64,000 bases of DNA from Bacillota bacterium (GTDB lineage: Bacteria > Bacillota > Proteinivoracia > UBA4975 > VEMY01), in NCBI GenBank assembly GCA_009711825.1, contig VEMY01000001.1, positions 143,899-207,898 on the forward strand, written 5' to 3'. A program made the translations under genes and the position numbers. Each line of letters begins with the position of its first letter. The first letter of the stretch is position 1. The notes under the pieces were generated by a model. That model saw nothing but the letters and a program-made list of their open reading frames with translations. It made no database searches and was not told the DNA's origin. Positions 17,236 through 25,105 of the stretch are shown here, piece after piece.

Positions 17236-19068
17236 TCAGCGGAGGAGGTTGTATTTCTTTAACTTATGGTAGAAGTTTGTTCTGCCCATTTGCAACATAG
17301 ACATTGCCCGGGTACGATTGTTTTCAGTATGCTTGAGGGCAAGTGCCAGCAGTGATTGCTCTGTTAGTTCAATTGCCTGTTGATGGGGGATAACCTGGTT
17401 GACGCTTACGGCAGCTTTGGTTTGCGGTTGATGCAGGTCCGGGGGCAAGTGTTCCGGCAGCAACACTTTGCCTTCCGCAAAGTTAACACAGCGTTCAAGG
17501 ACATTTTCCAGCTCCCGGATGTTGCCCGGCCAATGATAATTGGTTAGCGTACGGATTAATTGGGGGTGGGGCATCAGCAGTGATTTCCCTGCCCGCTGAC
17601 AGATTCGGGGCAGCAACACATTGACTAGGTCAGGTATATCGCCGGGGCGTTGCCGGAGCGGCGGGAGCTCTAAACTGATTACATTTAGCCGGTAGAAAAG
17701 GTCTTCCCGGAATTTTCCCTCAGCTACCGCCTTTTCCAAGTTCCTGTTGGTTGCGGCAATAATGCGAACATCTAAGTCGATGGGGTGGTTTTCTCCCAGA
17801 CGTTGAATGCGGCGATTTTGGAGAGCATGGAGAATTTTTGCCTGTAGTGTTACGTCCAGCTCGCCAATTTCATCCAAGAATAGCGTGCCAGACTGGGCCT
17901 GTTCAAAGCTGCCGGCTTTGCCTTGGAGGCTGGCGCCGGTGAACGCTCCCGGGGCGTAACCGAAAAGTTCACTTTCCAGAAGAGTGCCTGGGATTGCCGC
18001 ACAGTTTACATAAACAAAGGGGCCTTCTGCCCGGGGACCGGTCTGGTGGATGACCTCTGCAAGTAATCCTTTGCCTGTGCCGCTTTCGCCTAATAAGAGG
18101 ACGGTTGAGTTGGAAGTGCTTGCCCGGGAAGCCAGCTCGCGAATGCGGTTAATCTCCGTGCTGCTGCCTGTGATGCGGGCGAACGCAGGGTGGGCTTGAT
18201 TTTCCTTCAGACGGCGTAGACTGGCTACGGCCTGATCCCGTTCTTCTTCCGCAATCCGCATCTCGCTGATATCTGTTACTTGCAGCATTGCTCCCTGGCG
18301 GATACCGTTGGTGTCAATCGGGTGGATAGAGCATCGGGTGGGGATGCCGTTTATTTCGTAATCTTGTTTTACAAAACCATTTTCTTGGCCGCCGGCAACT
18401 GTCAGCAGACGCTCAATTCCTAGATTCCGCGGGTGGATATCTGATATATGGCGGCCGATTACCTGGGGCAGATCCTGATTGCCTTTGGCCGTCCAGGGAG
18501 CGCCGTTAAGGATATCGCCGATGGCCTCGCCCCGAGCTGTGTAACCGGGGGCCTGGTAAAATTTAACCTGCAGGTCTGAAGAGAGGATGACCATGTGGCC
18601 AACAGCAATATGGTAATTGTATGGGAACCTTTGACCCTCCACATCAATCCAAAGCAGTCGCTGATTGCGGTCGTAGCCGGCAGATATTTTGCAATTGCCG
18701 CGAAGTGGAAAATCCATTATCACCGGTTCTGATTCATTGGTGAAGGTGCGAACCGCGGTACGTGCTTTGCCTGTTTTGACCTGGCCGACAGCCAGTATGC
18801 CCATATCCTTCTTAAGTTTAACCTGGCCTAGACCCAGTTGCTGTAAATGCTGTTTATCCATGTTCCCGTCATCTCTGCCAACGCGGTTGTTGGCGATTAT
18901 GACAATATCATCTTGTTCCAGGCGTCCAGATGGATGCCCGGGTCCAGGTGAGGGGAGCAGGCCGAAAAAATCCTTGGCCGTGTGATTATAAACCTTAATG
19001 ATACCATCCCGGTCGATAACGATTAGGCCTTGTTCCAAGAAATCACAGATATGCTGCAACCTTTCCAT
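17236..19068 (-). CDS. PAS-containing sigma-54-dependent transcriptional activator
   Basis: 610 residues from the ATG at 19068, with GGAGG 8 bases upstream. Residues 1-40 look like a PAS domain (ICDFLEQGLIVIDRDGIIKVYN). A second PAS-like sensor covers about 165-275 and ends at VTDISEMRIAEEE. The AAA+ domain has Walker A GESGTGKG near 332, the GAFTGA loop that contacts sigma-54 (ELFGYAPGAFTGA), Walker B LFLDEIGEL and the arginine-finger region FREDLFYRLNVI. The C-terminus is a Fis-type helix-turn-helix (TRAMSMLQMGRTNFYHKLKKY). It sits between two DAP dehydrogenase genes and beside a sigma-54 promoter, so DAP or a related amino acid is the likely signal, by inference. Confidence 0.94.
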   Translation of the reverse strand: MERLQHICDFLEQGLIVIDRDGIIKVYNHTAKDFFGLLPSPGPGHPSGRLEQDDIVIIANNRVGRDDGNMDKQHLQQLGLGQVKLKKDMGILAVGQVKTGKARTAVRTFTNESEPVIMDFPLRGNCKISAGYDRNQRLLWIDVEGQRFPYNYHIAVGHMVILSSDLQVKFYQAPGYTARGEAIGDILNGAPWTAKGNQDLPQVIGRHISDIHPRNLGIERLLTVAGGQENGFVKQDYEINGIPTRCSIHPIDTNGIRQGAMLQVTDISEMRIAEEERDQAVASLRRLKENQAHPAFARITGSSTEINRIRELASRASTSNSTVLLLGESGTGKGLLAEVIHQTGPRAEGPFVYVNCAAIPGTLLESELFGYAPGAFTGASLQGKAGSFEQAQSGTLFLDEIGELDVTLQAKILHALQNRRIQRLGENHPIDLDVRIIAATNRNLEKAVAEGKFREDLFYRLNVISLELPPLRQRPGDIPDLVNVLLPRICQRAGKSLLMPHPQLIRTLTNYHWPGNIRELENVLERCVNFAEGKVLLPEHLPPDLHQPQTKAAVSVNQVIPHQQAIELTEQSLLALALKHTENNRTRAMSMLQMGRTNFYHKLKKYNLLR

Positions 19069-19099
19069 ACGCACACCTCCATCGCCGTTTGGTACTTAT

Positions 19100-19115
19100 G
19101 TTCGCTTTTTAGAAC
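19100..19115. promoter_or_regulatory. Activator-type palindrome, site 4, upstream of the activator gene
   Basis: GTTCGC-TTTT-TAGAAC, 32 bases upstream of the activator start codon, in the gap between it and ddh2. It has the same half-site and spacer as sites 1-3, which suggests autoregulation. Confidence 0.65.
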
Positions 19116-19159
19116 TACATTCCTCCCCTCGGAAAAAATTACCGTTTGGTAGATTTTGC

Positions 19160-20062
19160 TTAGCAGAGGTCCTCAATCAACTGTCTGCGTTCTCCTGGCA
19201 GGAAATGCAGCAGTGGCAAATCTAGCATTACATAAGCGCCGGGCCGCTGCCGCAGGGCCCCCCGCAGCCCGGCGACCATCACCTGGGCAGTCACCGCCGG
19301 GTTGGTAATTCGGCAGCTATAGTCCAGGCATTGATTGTGCACGCCGCTGGCTACGCCGTGGCGCTGCATATGCACGCCGTGCCCCATGTCCAGCAGATCA
19401 GACACCCGTTCCACCTGAAAAACAGTTGTCTGGTCATTGCGAAAATAAGGATCGGCGCAAATCTGCTCCCGGACAGTTTCCAAATTTGCCCCAGGTTCAA
19501 GTTCGACGTAAACATGTCGATCGTGAAGACCGCGTCCCTTGGGAATGGTCATCGAGAGAGCGTCCTTAACCCCATCAATTGCTTTGGCAACAACTGTGTG
19601 CCCCATACTCATCCCAGGGCCGAAATTAGTGTGGGTGATGCCTTGGGGAGCGATAATCTGGAATATCGACCGCACCAATGAGTCGGTGCCCGGGTCCCAA
19701 CCGGCCGCGCTTACCGAGGCAGTGTTGCCTTCGACGGCAGCTGTTTCCAGCGTGTCCAGGGTGTCAAGTAACGGCTGACCATGGATGTCGTAACTGTCGG
19801 TAGTGGCGATACCTTTGCGAAGATACTCTGGCGCAACCTGGGGGATGGTTGTGCTGGGAATGCAGAGGAGAGCGCCGTCAACCTTGCCCAGTCGAGCAAT
19901 GTCTTCGGTCACCGGAAAGTCATACATTTTTTTTACCCGGTTATTGGAGCGGTGTCTGACAACAATACCTGCTAATTCCATATCCGGCGAAGTAAGTACA
20001 GCGTTTACGGCGTTCTGACCGACATTTCCACAACCGACAACGGCAATCCTAGTTTTTGGCAT
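19160..20062 (-). CDS. ddh: meso-Diaminopimelate D-dehydrogenase, riboswitch-controlled copy
   Basis: 300 residues, same length as the other copy. It begins TRIAVVGCGNVGQNAVNAV and has SAAGWDPGTDSLVRSIF and FGPGMSMGHTVVAKAI. The last third is almost identical to ddh1 (VERVSDLLDMGHGVHMQRHG onwards), while the first 100 residues differ much more. GGAGG precedes the start. A lysine riboswitch with its own terminator lies directly upstream, so expression should fall when lysine is abundant, as expected of a one-step route from tetrahydrodipicolinate to meso-DAP in lysine and peptidoglycan synthesis. Confidence 0.93.
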   Translation of the reverse strand: MPKTRIAVVGCGNVGQNAVNAVLTSPDMELAGIVVRHRSNNRVKKMYDFPVTEDIARLGKVDGALLCIPSTTIPQVAPEYLRKGIATTDSYDIHGQPLLDTLDTLETAAVEGNTASVSAAGWDPGTDSLVRSIFQIIAPQGITHTNFGPGMSMGHTVVAKAIDGVKDALSMTIPKGRGLHDRHVYVELEPGANLETVREQICADPYFRNDQTTVFQVERVSDLLDMGHGVHMQRHGVASGVHNQCLDYSCRITNPAVTAQVMVAGLRGALRQRPGAYVMLDLPLLHFLPGERRQLIEDLC

Positions 20063-20112
20063 CAGTGGAACCTCCTAGTTTTATATAGCTATTTGCCTTA
20101 ATCACTTGGAAA

Positions 20113-20366
20113 ACAAAAAAAACGGCGGACCAATGCCTGCCGTTTTTGGCGATAATTGGCCTCATTCCCCGGGTGAAGTAGCTCACTGCTGCCGTCCAGG
20201 GGCGGACGACAACAGCAGTCCGGCAATTATTAATTGCCGGCCCAGCTGTCGGAACGGACGAACTCCGACGCTTCGGCGGCGGTTCCTTTCCTGTGCTTCA
20301 CTGCCCCGTCCGGGCTCCCCACAGTACTGATAACCAGCCGCTCCTCTACCTCACCTGCTGGTGAGG
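20113..20366 (-). promoter_or_regulatory. Lysine riboswitch (L box) with terminator, upstream of ddh2
   Basis: Reading the minus strand, P1 is formed by GGTGAGGTAG (20355-20346) and CTACTTCACC (20181-20172), which pair over all ten positions. Inside are the L-box landmarks: AGGAGC after P1, GGAAAGGAACCGCC, GCCGAAGC, the CTGGGCCGGCA region and GTGAGCTAC closing the core. About 25 bases after P1 a terminator follows: ACGGCAGGC and GCCGT arms with eight T (20146-20114). The layout is that of a transcription-attenuating OFF switch for DAP/lysine synthesis. Confidence 0.9.
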
Positions 20367-20557
20367 CAACTCTAAACTAAAAATTTTTATTTAGCTGTGA
20401 TTTTACGGCATTGGGGAATAATAGTCAACAACAAATTGCAAAAAACGAGTATTTTATTATCACTTTCCATTAGTAAAGCTGTGGCATGGTCTGGTTGAGA
20501 AAATATTGGCACTGTGGCATAATTAGTTGGAACTTACCAAAGGGAGGGTGCGCAATC

Positions 20558-21934
20558 GTGACTGAAAAGAAACTGGCGCCGCCATGGCGGATTAAGATGG
20601 TGGAGCCAATCACCCGGATTAGCCGTGAGGAACGGGAAAAGCTGCTGGAGCAGGCTGGTTATAATGTGTTTGCCTTGCCAAGTGACGCTGTCTACATAGA
20701 TTTGCTTACCGACAGCGGGACTTCTGCGATGAGTGACAAACAGTGGGGCGGACTACTCCAGGGCGATGAATCCTACGCCGGCAGTCGCAATTTCTATCAC
20801 CTGCGGGACACTGTCAAGGAGTTGATGGGTCTAGATTATGTTGTTCCCACCCATCAGGGGCGAGGCGCTGAAAATATTCTTTTCCAACATTTGATTAAGC
20901 CCGGTCAGTACATCCCTGGCAACATGCATTTTGACACCACCAAGGCCCACATCGAGATCAAACAGGGTCGGGCAGTGAACTTTGTCGCCGACATCACTCA
21001 TGACAGTCAGACATATCACCCGTTTAAGGGAAATTTTGACCTGGAGGCCCTGGAGAGGTTTGTCGCCGAGAAGGGTAAAGAAAATATTGCTTTTATCCTG
21101 GTGACTGCAACCTGCAATAGCGCCGGTGGTCAACCGATTTCCATGGAAAACATTCGTGGTGTTCGCAAAATTGCCGACAAATATGATTTGCGGGTGTTCA
21201 TTGATGCCGCCCGGTTTGCGGAAAACGCCTGGTTTATCCAGCAGCGGGAAAAAGGCTACCGTCAAAAATCAATTCCCCAAATCGTCCGCGAGATGTTTGA
21301 CTATGCCGACGGCTGTACAATGAGCGCTAAGAAGGATGCCTTGGTAAACATTGGTGGGTTTGTTGCGCTTAGGGATGAAGCCCTTTATCAAGAAGTTTCC
21401 CGGCTGGCGGTTGTGTTTGAAGGGTTCCCCACTTATGGAGGTCTGGCAGGCCGGGATATGGAAGCCATGGCCATTGGCTTGAAGGAAATCGTCGATCCCG
21501 GTTACCTGGAATACAGAATTTATCAGGTGGAGTATCTCGGCAACAGGCTGCGAGAGGCCGGTATACCAATTGTCTGGCCGGTGGGTGGTCACGCCGTCTT
21601 TGTAGACGGTCAGAAATTCCTGCCCCATATTCCCAAAGAACAATACCCGGCCCAGGCCCTCTGTATTGAGCTTTATAAAGAGGCAGGTGTGCGCGGTGTC
21701 GAGGTTGGTGGAGTTTTGGCTGGCCGCGATCCCGAGACTGGCGAAAACTTGTTCCCGCAATTGGACTTGTTGCGGCTGACAATCCCGCGACGGGTCTACA
21801 CCAATGAACATATGGATGTGGTTGCCGACGCTCTGATTGCAATAAAGGAACGGGCAGAAACTGTCCGGGGCGTTGCCTTTGTTGACGAACCGCCAATTCT
21901 GCGCCACTTTACAGCAACTTTTAAACTTGTTTAA
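20558..21934 (+). CDS. tnaA: Tryptophanase (tryptophan indole-lyase)
   Basis: 458 residues from the GTG at 20558, with AGGGAGG upstream. It belongs to the beta-eliminating PLP lyases: YIDLLTDSGTSAMSD, THQGRGAEN, SAGGQPISM and the PLP lysine in GCTMSAKKDALVN. To separate tryptophanase from tyrosine phenol-lyase I looked at two diagnostic places. VEVGG carries Val where phenol-lyase has its substrate-binding Arg, and LRHFTA carries His where phenol-lyase has Phe. Both favour tryptophanase. It converts L-tryptophan to indole, pyruvate and ammonia. A RidA gene follows, fitting disposal of the 2-aminoacrylate released by such lyases. Confidence 0.87.
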   Translation: MTEKKLAPPWRIKMVEPITRISREEREKLLEQAGYNVFALPSDAVYIDLLTDSGTSAMSDKQWGGLLQGDESYAGSRNFYHLRDTVKELMGLDYVVPTHQGRGAENILFQHLIKPGQYIPGNMHFDTTKAHIEIKQGRAVNFVADITHDSQTYHPFKGNFDLEALERFVAEKGKENIAFILVTATCNSAGGQPISMENIRGVRKIADKYDLRVFIDAARFAENAWFIQQREKGYRQKSIPQIVREMFDYADGCTMSAKKDALVNIGGFVALRDEALYQEVSRLAVVFEGFPTYGGLAGRDMEAMAIGLKEIVDPGYLEYRIYQVEYLGNRLREAGIPIVWPVGGHAVFVDGQKFLPHIPKEQYPAQALCIELYKEAGVRGVEVGGVLAGRDPETGENLFPQLDLLRLTIPRRVYTNEHMDVVADALIAIKERAETVRGVAFVDEPPILRHFTATFKLV

Positions 21935-22032
21935 CAAGTCTGCTTATGATTCATACTATAAGCGATGCTTGTTTGGCTTTTACTCTACTGAGTTAAAAGA
22001 CTGATTGATACCCAAATCAAGGAGGAAAAAAA

Positions 22033-22416
22033 ATGAACAGAACCATCATCAACACCGACAAAGCTCCCGCCGCCATTGGCCCCTATTCCCAAGCGGTACG
22101 GGTAGGCGACCTGCTCTTTACCTCGGGGCAAATCCCCCTTGTCCCTGGTAGTATGGAACTGGTAACCGGCGATATTCAGGCCCAGACCAAGCAATGCATG
22201 GAAAATGTCAAAGCAATCCTCGAGCAAGCAGGTACCAATATGGACAACTGCATCAAGCTGACAATCTTTATCAAGGACATGAATCAGTTTGGCGCCATCA
22301 ATGAAGTCTACGGCACATACTTTGGCGATAATCCTCCCGCCCGGGCCTGCGTAGAAGTAGCGCGGCTGCCCAAGGACGTGGACATCGAAATCGAGGCAAT
22401 TGCCCTGGTGAAATAA
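22033..22416 (+). CDS. ridA: RidA family enamine/imine deaminase
   Basis: 127 residues with AAGGAGG before the ATG. The family motifs are present: APAAIGPYSQAV at the N-terminus, LFTSGQIP, and PPARACVEVARLPKDVDIEIEAIA with the catalytic Arg in the ARAC segment. RidA hydrolyses reactive 2-aminoacrylate and other imines made by PLP enzymes. It lies about 100 bases after tryptophanase, a PLP beta-eliminating enzyme that produces this intermediate, so co-expression makes sense. A terminator follows. Confidence 0.95.
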   Translation: MNRTIINTDKAPAAIGPYSQAVRVGDLLFTSGQIPLVPGSMELVTGDIQAQTKQCMENVKAILEQAGTNMDNCIKLTIFIKDMNQFGAINEVYGTYFGDNPPARACVEVARLPKDVDIEIEAIALVK

Positions 22417-22424
22417 CATTTGTT

Positions 22425-22457
22425 AACCAAAAACCGGCTTTCAGCCGGTTTTTGGTT
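22425..22457 (+). terminator. Terminator after tnaA-ridA
   Basis: AACCAAAAACCGGC TTTCA GCCGGTTTTTGGTT, a perfect 14-bp inverted repeat. Confidence 0.85.
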
Positions 22458-22583
22458 ATTTCCCCGGTAGAAATTGGACAAACTACAAACGCTCTGCTGA
22501 GAAGGCAGGCCGTTTTCTCAGGTGAAGTATGGGTGCAAAATATGTGACGAGGTTTAGGTGTTACAACACGAGGGGATGAGTTC

Positions 22584-23702
22584 ATGCCGAAAGTGGTTCT
22601 TTCCCACAAACAATTTGTCTTCATGCTCTATGTTTATCTGATTGGCGCCTCCATGCTGTTTGTGCCAGAGGCGATTTTTGCTGGCAAGGATGCCTGGATT
22701 TCAGTGCTAATCGCACCGTTAATCAGCATGCTTTTGCTGGCAATCTGGTTGCACCTGCAAAGAAAACACCCGGGAATGAGTTTAATTCAGTATGGGATTA
22801 AGATTCTTGGGCCCTGGATCGGTTATCCGATTGGCTTGTATCTTGTGTATGTAATGTTCTTGATTAATCTACTAATTATCGAAGACTTGGTAATAGTTAC
22901 ATCGATAGTGATTCTTCCCCAAACACCTTCTGATGTAATCCGGCTTACGTTTGTGTTCGTGGCAATATATGGATGCTACAAAGGAGTGGAGTCCATCGCT
23001 CGCATGTGTGAGCTGGCCTTCATTCCGTTGACGCTCCTGGTGGTGGCGCTACCAATCCTGGAATACCAAGAGCTGGGCCTTGCCGCCTTACAGCCCTTCT
23101 CAATAATCAACTGGCATGGCGTTGTAGTCGGCACAATAAATTCCCTGGTGTTTCCCTTTGCGGAGGTGTTTATACCCGCAATGCTGCTGCCGTTTGTGTC
23201 TATAGACACTAGGTCAGAACGCTATTATTTCTTTGCTATTGGCGGCGCAGGCATTGCCTTGCTGCTTCGCACGCTCGTGGCTTTGATGGTGCTGGGGCCT
23301 GAATTGCTGAGTATGTTCACCTTGCCGATAATGACTGTATTTCGCGTCGTAGACCTCGGAGATTTTTTCAACCGGGTGGAGGGATTGTTTCTCGGAATCT
23401 GGTATGTTGGACTGCTGCTGAAATTTGTGATAACACTATATGCCATGACCTTGGGGTTGGCCCAACTGACGGGAGTGAAGCGCCTGGAAAATTTATGGCT
23501 GTCGGTGGGGGCCCTAGTGTTGATTGTTTCAGCGCTGCGTTTCCCCAATGAACAGGAATTTGGATTTATGTCATTCTTTATTCTGCCTTTTATCGCTGTG
23601 CCGGTAGAAATAATCTATCCTCTAGCCCTATTGCTGGTAGACTGGTTGCAGGAGCGCTTAAAGCCAGTCTCCGTAGACCACCTCAATCAGCGGCATGATT
23701 AG
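22584..23702 (+). CDS. GerAB-type spore germination permease
   Basis: 372 residues, about ten hydrophobic segments, member of the GerAB/spore germination permease family: SHKQFVFMLYVYLIGASMLFVPE at the N-terminus, a CELAFIPLTLLVVALP segment near residue 145, and FILPFIAVPVEIIYPL near the C-terminus. Such proteins are the B subunit of nutrient germinant receptors in the spore inner membrane and bind or pass the germinant. Unusually, it is on the opposite strand from the A, C and small subunits and converges on them, overlapping the small gene by 45 bases. It therefore needs its own promoter. Confidence 0.9.
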   Translation: MPKVVLSHKQFVFMLYVYLIGASMLFVPEAIFAGKDAWISVLIAPLISMLLLAIWLHLQRKHPGMSLIQYGIKILGPWIGYPIGLYLVYVMFLINLLIIEDLVIVTSIVILPQTPSDVIRLTFVFVAIYGCYKGVESIARMCELAFIPLTLLVVALPILEYQELGLAALQPFSIINWHGVVVGTINSLVFPFAEVFIPAMLLPFVSIDTRSERYYFFAIGGAGIALLLRTLVALMVLGPELLSMFTLPIMTVFRVVDLGDFFNRVEGLFLGIWYVGLLLKFVITLYAMTLGLAQLTGVKRLENLWLSVGALVLIVSALRFPNEQEFGFMSFFILPFIAVPVEIIYPLALLLVDWLQERLKPVSVDHLNQRHD

Positions 23703-23897
23703 ATCGCCAATCACCTGGGATGGGAAGATTGGTTCTAGGTTCCAGATATAAACCAGGGCGTAGGCCAGGCTGATTGAGGCCAAAATTATCGTAACAACTA
23801 GGTCCGGCCATTCCCGGGCCCGGGCCATGGCGCCACCGAAAACCCAGATAAAACCGACTGCCAGCAACAGCACAAAAATCGCAAAAGCATTTTGCAT
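23658..23897 (-). CDS. Small two-helix membrane protein, putative germinant receptor D subunit
   Basis: 79 residues from the ATG at 23897, with GGGAGG upstream. Two hydrophobic segments span residues 3-24 and 32-52. Small proteins of this size and topology accompany several GerA-type receptors in Bacillus and are called D subunits; they modulate receptor output. The position, 20 bases after gerAC in the same direction, supports the same role. No sequence motif defines the family strongly, so the call rests on size, topology and context. Its 3' end overlaps the convergent gerAB. Confidence 0.7.
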   Translation of the reverse strand: MQNAFAIFVLLLAVGFIWVFGGAMARAREWPDLVVTIILASISLAYALVYIWNLEPIFPSQVIGDLIMPLIEVVYGDWL

Positions 23898-23917
23898 TGT
23901 CTGTTCCTCCCTTTAGC

Positions 23918-25105
23918 TCAGCGGGGCAACGGGGTTGTGATGATGCCCAAGTTGTCGATTTGCATACGGACATCAAAAATTGTCTCGATGGTGGGGAAAA
24001 TTTCCCGCCAGTTTTTATTTAACTCTGCCCAGAGACGGGGGTTACGACGACTGGCAATACCGCCGTAGTCCATGATGTCTACACCCAACGCTTTCGCCTT
24101 TTCGTCTGTGGAATACAGTATCCCGGCCAACTGATCGGCAGCCAGCTTTTCCAGTTCTTGAACCCGTTCTTTGTTCGCCAGATCGATATAGCCTGTATAT
24201 TCAACTAGGTTGGCATTGGTCATGATCTTCGCCTGGAGTACTGGTGTATCGCCACGCATATAAAACAGCTTGGAGCAAGATTCAAAGTTAACCTCCAGGG
24301 CCGCCAAGCCGCCGTGCCAGGGAACCACCAAGATCGATTCCCCGCCCAGTCCGACCATGTAACGATAGCCAGTGGTCTCAGTTCCGGTAAGCCAGCCCGC
24401 CAGCTGATCGTCGTTAAAAACCGCCAATCCCTGGGCTACAATCGCTTCGGGGATTTCTTTAGCTTCAGTGTCCTCCGTTACCGGGTCAGACACTTCCGGT
24501 TCAATTGTAAACAGCCGGCTGGCTACCGCGTGCCTGCCCGGGTCAATCATGTGTTGAAAAAAGCGAGATAACTCGATTGATGCCGTTTTTGACCACTCGA
24601 CTTCGTTTCGCAGGATTCCCTCCAGCTCCAAGTGCAAACTCTCCGCTACCTCAGGTTTGGTCTGCAGAAGCTCCTTTGCGGGCCCCTCGCTGACCAGTAA
24701 CAGGGAGTTTATCCGAATCTCCTGGGTGCGAATCATAAAATCCATCGCCGGCTTTATCCCCTTGCGGGCCAGGTCCTCGCCAATAACCAGCAGCCGGACA
24801 TGATGAAAGGAAAGTCGAAAGGCCACCCGTCCCCGCAAGTTGCGGAAGCAATCCATGATGGTCTGTCCCCGGGCGCTGAGCACGGTGATGTTTTCGATAC
24901 CCGCCTCTCCGGTGCTGCCCTCACCCCCGGGGTCGGCCAGGGGAGTATGAACGTGGACTGTGACCTCAAATCCATCACCCTTGGGGTCGGTATCGATGCC
25001 TAGCATCAGAACCAGGCCGATATCGTTTAGTTCCCGCATATCCCAACAACCGGAGGTTGCTATAAGCAGCAAAAGTATCAACAGGGTCGCAATTGCTCTT
25101 GTCAT
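23918..25105 (-). CDS. Ger(x)C family spore germination lipoprotein
   Basis: 395 residues from the ATG at 25105, which overlaps the gerAA stop (ATGA) and has GGAGG 10 bases upstream. The N-terminus is a lipoprotein signal peptide ending in ATSGC, followed at once by the diagnostic WDMRELNDIGLVLMLGID. The C-terminal domain has VEYTGYIDLANKERVQELEKLA and ALGVDIMDYGG, as in GerAC proteins. It is the C subunit of the germinant receptor, anchored on the outer face of the spore inner membrane. Confidence 0.93.
   Translation of the reverse strand: MTRAIATLLILLLLIATSGCWDMRELNDIGLVLMLGIDTDPKGDGFEVTVHVHTPLADPGGEGSTGEAGIENITVLSARGQTIMDCFRNLRGRVAFRLSFHHVRLLVIGEDLARKGIKPAMDFMIRTQEIRINSLLLVSEGPAKELLQTKPEVAESLHLELEGILRNEVEWSKTASIELSRFFQHMIDPGRHAVASRLFTIEPEVSDPVTEDTEAKEIPEAIVAQGLAVFNDDQLAGWLTGTETTGYRYMVGLGGESILVVPWHGGLAALEVNFESCSKLFYMRGDTPVLQAKIMTNANLVEYTGYIDLANKERVQELEKLAADQLAGILYSTDEKAKALGVDIMDYGGIASRRNPRLWAELNKNWREIFPTIETIFDVRMQIDNLGIITTPLPR

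Noticed and set aside
20486-20530. TGGCAC and TGGCAT motifs before tryptophanase, possible sigma-54 promoter
   Set aside because: The downstream GC lies three bases too close to the GG (TTGGCACTGTGGCAT), so the -24/-12 spacing is wrong. No other match was found.
20558-21934. Tyrosine phenol-lyase as the identity of the tnaA-like gene
   Set aside because: The Arg and Phe diagnostic for phenol-lyase are Val and His here, both as in tryptophanase.
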